This document shows, in pieces, positions 60,384-64,000 of a DNA stretch of 64,000 bases. Location: the NCBI RefSeq assembly GCF_004027225.2, contig NC_044297.2, positions 1,649,569-1,713,568 on the forward strand, written 5' to 3'. The stretch is from Strigops habroptila. Its lineage: Eukaryota > Chordata > Aves > Psittaciformes > Psittacidae. The number at the start of each line of letters is the position of its first letter. Within the stretch, counting starts at the first letter, position 1. Made by a program: the position numbers and the translations under genes. The notes under the pieces were generated by a model. The model was given only the letters and a program-made list of their open reading frames with translations. It did not search any database and was not told the DNA's origin.

Positions 60384-60744
60384 GCTCCTGCTCACTCAGC
60401 ACCCTGAGCCTCCTGCACCCACCATGGGGGGAAGGAAATAAGGGGGGCTTCACCCAGGGGGGTTTGGGGGCTGAAAGGGACCCCAAAGGTCACAACCTGA
60501 GTCTCTGCACACTGCAGAGCCCAGCAGCAGGAGCTGCAGCACATTGTGGGAGAAAAGAGGGGTATTGCCCCCCAGCACCCACCCCAGAGCCACCAGGAGC
60601 CCTGTGAGGGTGTAGGGCCCATGATAACACCACCACCAAAACACCACCCTGCCCCATCTCATCCCTTGCTCCATCCATCCCTCACTCCATCCATCCCATC
60701 CCTTCACAGAATTCCCATCTTCAACAGGGGGTGGCTGCAGGCTG

Positions 60745-60803
60745 AAGGACTGGCTGGATCGGGCCCATCTTAAAGCTCTTTTCCAACCTGGTTGATTCTA
60801 TGA
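60745..60803 (+). mobile_element. CR1 LINE tail stub
   Basis: Forward 60-base CR1 tail (CCCATCTTAAAGCTCTTTTCC to GGTTGATTCTATGAGTG) downstream of C2orf42. Confidence 0.85.
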
Positions 60804-61204
60804 GTGTCTGCTGGATGGAGGGTGTGGGATGAAGGATGCGGGATGGAGGGATGCGGGATGGAGGATGTGTGTGCCAGCTGCCAGGGCAGGATGCACTGGG
60901 AAGGATGCAGGGTGCAGGATGCTGCCTGCGGGTGCGGGACAGGGCCGTGGATGGAGCCTGCCCGTGGCAGCTCCACACAGGAGCTGTGGCTGGATCCAGG
61001 ACAGCTCCAAGGGGCTGGAATGAGGGGGTTGAGCCCTGACACAGGTCGGTGCTTGCCCTTGTCCTGTGCTTTCTAAAGCAGCTGAGGCTGCATCCAGGGA
61101 CGGGGATGGGAACAAACCCAGGGACAACCCCACACCATGGGGAAGGCCCCAGAGCCTTCCAGCAGCGAAGCTCTGCCCTGTTGGGTACCAAAATAGGCTG
61201 AGGG

Positions 61205-61908
61205 AGTGGGATGGGGAAGGAAGGGATGGAGGCAGCGGGATGGGGAAGGGAGGGATGGAGGCAGTGGGATAGGAAAAAGCGGGATTGAGGCAGCGGGATG
61301 GGGAAAAGAGGGATGGAGGCAGCGGGATGGCGAAGGGAGGGATGGCAAAGGGAGGGATGGGGGCAGCGGGATGGGGAAAGGAGGGATGGAGGCAGCAGGA
61401 TGGGGAAAGGAGGGATGGAGGCAGAGGGATGGGGAAAAGAGGGATGGAGGCAGTGGGATGGGGAAGGGAGGGATGGCAAAGGGAGGGATGGAGGCAGCGG
61501 GATGGGGAAGGGAGGGATGGCAAAGGGAGGGATGGAGGCAGCGGGATGGGGAAGGGAGGGATGGAGGCGGCAGGATAGGGAAAGGAGGGATGGAGGCAGC
61601 GGGATGGCGAAGGGAGGGATGGCGAAGGGAGGGATGGAGGCGGCGGGATGGGGAAAGGAGGGATGGAGGCAGCGGGATGGGGAAGGGAGGGATGGAGGCA
61701 GCAGGATAGGGAAAGGAGGGATGGAGGCGGTGGGATGGAGAAGGGAGGGATGGAGGCAGCGGGATAGGAAAAGGAGGGATGGAGGCAGCAGGATGGGGAA
61801 AGGAGGGATGGAGGCAGCGGGATGGGGAAGGGAGGGATGGAGGCAGCAGGATAGGGAAAGGAGGGATGGAGGCAGCGGGATGGGGAAGGGAGGGATGGAG
61901 GCACAGGC
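61205..61908. repeat. 29-bp purine-rich minisatellite, about 700 bp
   Basis: About two dozen units of GGGATGGAGGCAGCGGGATGG plus GGAAGGGA; the first three repeats of ATGGAGGCAG-type blocks start at 61226, 61255 and 61284, a spacing of 29. Some units carry an extra ATGGCAAAGGGAGGG block. The plus strand is nearly all purine apart from T in ATGG and C in GCAG. It ends where the leftward transcript's poly(A) region begins. Confidence 0.95.
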
Positions 61909-64000
61909 TTCTCTTTCATACTGAAATAATTTATTCTCTAACAACACAGTTATAACAGTCCAACGAGACAGAATTACCCTGGTACACAGCAAACGTCTGC
62001 TCAAACACGTACTCTCTAAAAAGGCGTGTGCCAACTGTAGTAAAAAGCACCATTAGATGGTCCTGACACAGAAGTGGGGATGACAACGTGGTATTTACAG
62101 CAGGAAACAGAATTCCCGTTCTCCCAGCTGCCGGCTGGTGAAGCCGGAGCGGGTTCGGCTTCTTAGGAAGCAAAAAGATGAAATGAAGGAAAGAAAAAGG
62201 GTGGAAAAGCACCAAATGTGACCCCAAAAAACCCAACAAACCCCCAACCCAACACTGAGATGGTTCTGGTGGGGGTGTTCCAATGGCTCATCGGCCACTA
62301 TGCTGGATAAAGCAAGAGGTTGAAACAAACCTTGTGGCTTTCAGGAGGGAGGAGGTGAGGATTCCCGGGAAGCACAGGGCTTGGATGTGGCAGCTTTCCT
62401 CGTGTCCAGCCCCAAAACAAAGGTGGGTGATGCCCAAACCCATCGCTATGGGGGGGACAAACCAGGAAGCAAAGCACCATTGCCTCCGGAGAGACCCCCA
62501 TTCCCATCAGCTTCCCATTCCCCGCCTGGAGCTGGGTCTCACCTCCCGAAATGGTGGTTTGGGATCCGCTTTCCATGAGGAAAAAGAAGCAAAATGAACC
62601 AACCCAAAAAAGCGTGTTTTCAACCCAGGTCTGTGCCACGACCGTCGTAAACGTGGGGTGCGCGAGCGGCTCCTCGCCCCCTCTTGTGAATCCCCATCTA
62701 TGCAAGTGTCCTACCTGCAGCTTAGTTCTTAGGAATGCTGGTGGATCAGTGAATTCCAAGGAAAAGGCTGGCAAAGGAGGGACCTGGAGAGATCAGAAGC
62801 CGCCACAGACGGTCCCGGCTGCTCACCAGGAATCAAGCGCCGCGTTTCCAGCCCCATTCCAGGTTAGTGCATCAGTTTGGAGGGTTCCTGTTTCTCTTCA
62901 CCCTCAGGCCGGAGAGGGGCACATCCCAACAGTGCAAAGGTCTGGTACTTAGTAGTTTGGGGCAGAAAGAAGAGGGCAAGAAGGTGGTGGGTAACTCAGA
63001 GAGACACAACGCTGAAAGAACCAATAACTGATGCTGAGCTGAAACCTTAAGACTCGAAACATCAACCTCAAATCAACCTCTTTCTACCTCCTGTTCAACC
63101 CTGAGGTGCTTTTCCTTCCCTGCTCAAAGGTAGTGCAATCCGGAGCTCCATTGGGAATCCCAAGGTGGTTCCAGAAGAGGGCAACGGAGGGCTCTTGGCA
63201 AAGTACTGATATTCCGCTTCCTTTTTATTGGGCTTTGCCTCTTTTTGCCTTTTCCCCCCTCTCTTTGAAAGCATCAGGGGGGTTGAGCTCATGTACTGGG
63301 ATTCGGGAATGCCGATGCTGAAGGCATCCGGGTCAGTGCTGGATGCTGGAAAACTCCAACTGCTTTAAGCAAAATAATCCTTCACGGCTTTGATTGTTTT
63401 TCCTCTCTTAAAACCCAGCAAAAAGAGCCGAGATCTGGGAGACTGCAGTGATTTGGTAGCTCCCGTCCCCCATCCTCTCACTGCTCACAGGCTTCAAATG
63501 ATCCGAAACCAGATTTAGGATGTTAAAAAGGAAATAAAAGAACAAAAAGGAAATAAGAATAGGAAGCGAGTTGGATATTCTCCATTTTCCTGCACTTTGC
63601 AGTGTTTTGGTGGCTTCACCAGGAGAAGCCCTGCAAGAACAAAGCAGTTCCTTGCCCAATGCTGGAGCCCGACAGGGATCGAGCAAGAGGTTTGCTGAGG
63701 GGTGGAAAAGACCTTTGCCTGGCTCAAGGAGAAAAGAAACATCTCCATTAGCAGACCCCTATGTGTAAAGTATCCAGAACATCCATAAAAGCAGAAAGTC
63801 CTAAGAATGTCATCTCCAGAACATAGAAAAAAGAACAAATACTGTTTATAGCTCCTGTGCTCTCTCAACTGGGGCCCTGGGAAGGGCTCTGGGTCTTCCT
63901 TGGCATATTCAGGTTTGTGTCCCTTAAGGCAGCGACCAAAATCCTCCTTGGAGCGCCCAGAAGATCGCTGCTGGTTGGAGAAGTGCTTCGGATGTGCCGG
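61909..64000 (-). other. Probable 3' end of a leftward gene, likely 3' UTR
   Basis: An AATAAA on the minus strand at 61930-61935 suggests a transcript entering from the right edge and ending near 61.91 kb. The 2 kb behind it has UTR-like composition and no recognised domain. At the edge, 64000-63865 on the minus strand stays open in two frames, and one of them ends in a TGA at 63867-63865 with a Ser/Pro-rich tail. I do not recognise it as any protein. Conserved order would put MXD1 here on this strand, but its known C-terminus is not visible. Confidence 0.45.
61930..61935 (-). terminator. Polyadenylation signal AATAAA of leftward transcript
   Basis: Canonical hexamer on the minus strand in an AT-rich context, directly before the purine minisatellite. 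Best explained as the end of the gene entering from the right edge. Confidence 0.55.

Noticed and set aside
61206-61924. Overlapping long plus-strand frames of Gly/Met/Lys/Glu repeats
   Set aside because: Same minisatellite read in three frames at once, which is the mark of a repeat rather than a gene.
60721-62034. 437-codon open frame on the minus strand, Pro/Ser/Leu/His-rich
   Set aside because: It is the antisense reading of the 29-bp minisatellite; repetition keeps the frame open. There is no domain, and it spans a poly(A) signal region and a CR1 tail.

Overview
The window is a gene-dense stretch of bird nuclear DNA. The evidence is: about 29 copies of the CR1 LINE, most of them 5'-truncated 3' ends with the TTCTATGATTCTATG-type tail; short introns; GC-rich CpG promoters; and many minisatellites, as expected of an avian microchromosome. 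The species cannot be named from sequence alone.

Six spliced protein genes and one tRNA gene can be read. From left to right they are TGFA (+, coding 19514-25176), FAM136A (+, 27291-28439), SNRPG (+, 29708-31546), PCYOX1 (-, 32840-36457), tRNA-Gly(CCC) (+, 36562-36632), TIA1 (+, 36954-51124) and C2orf42 (+, 54135-60332). All splice frames close without a break, and the predicted lengths (159, 138, 76, 499, 383 and 576 aa) are close to those I recall for the human proteins. As I recall human 2p13.3, this is the same order in inverted view, so the window is a conserved vertebrate gene block. At the right edge (61.9-64 kb) a leftward transcript seems to end. Synteny suggests MXD1, but its coding sequence is not recognisable here.

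The first 19 kb is the 5' flank of TGFA. It holds no recognisable gene, a dozen CR1 pieces, a cluster of AP-1/Maf sites at 14.09-14.40 kb and a small CpG-rich patch with a consensus CRE at 11.7 kb. PCYOX1, the tRNA and TIA1 share one CpG-rich promoter zone: PCYOX1 and TIA1 start about 500 bp apart in opposite directions, with the tRNA gene between them.

The genes do not form one pathway. TGFA is a membrane-anchored EGF-receptor ligand. FAM136A is a mitochondrial twin-CX3C protein. SNRPG is the Sm-ring protein G. PCYOX1 is a lysosomal prenylcysteine oxidase. TIA1 is a splicing and stress-granule RNA-binding protein. C2orf42 is a little-studied zinc-binding protein. I found no new multi-gene system, CRISPR array or endogenous virus. 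The most interesting points are a possible duplicated CxH zinc-ligand module in C2orf42, a run of decoy splice donors in a C2orf42 intron, CR1 insertions abutting a TIA1 splice donor and the FAM136A promoter, and several large intronic minisatellites.
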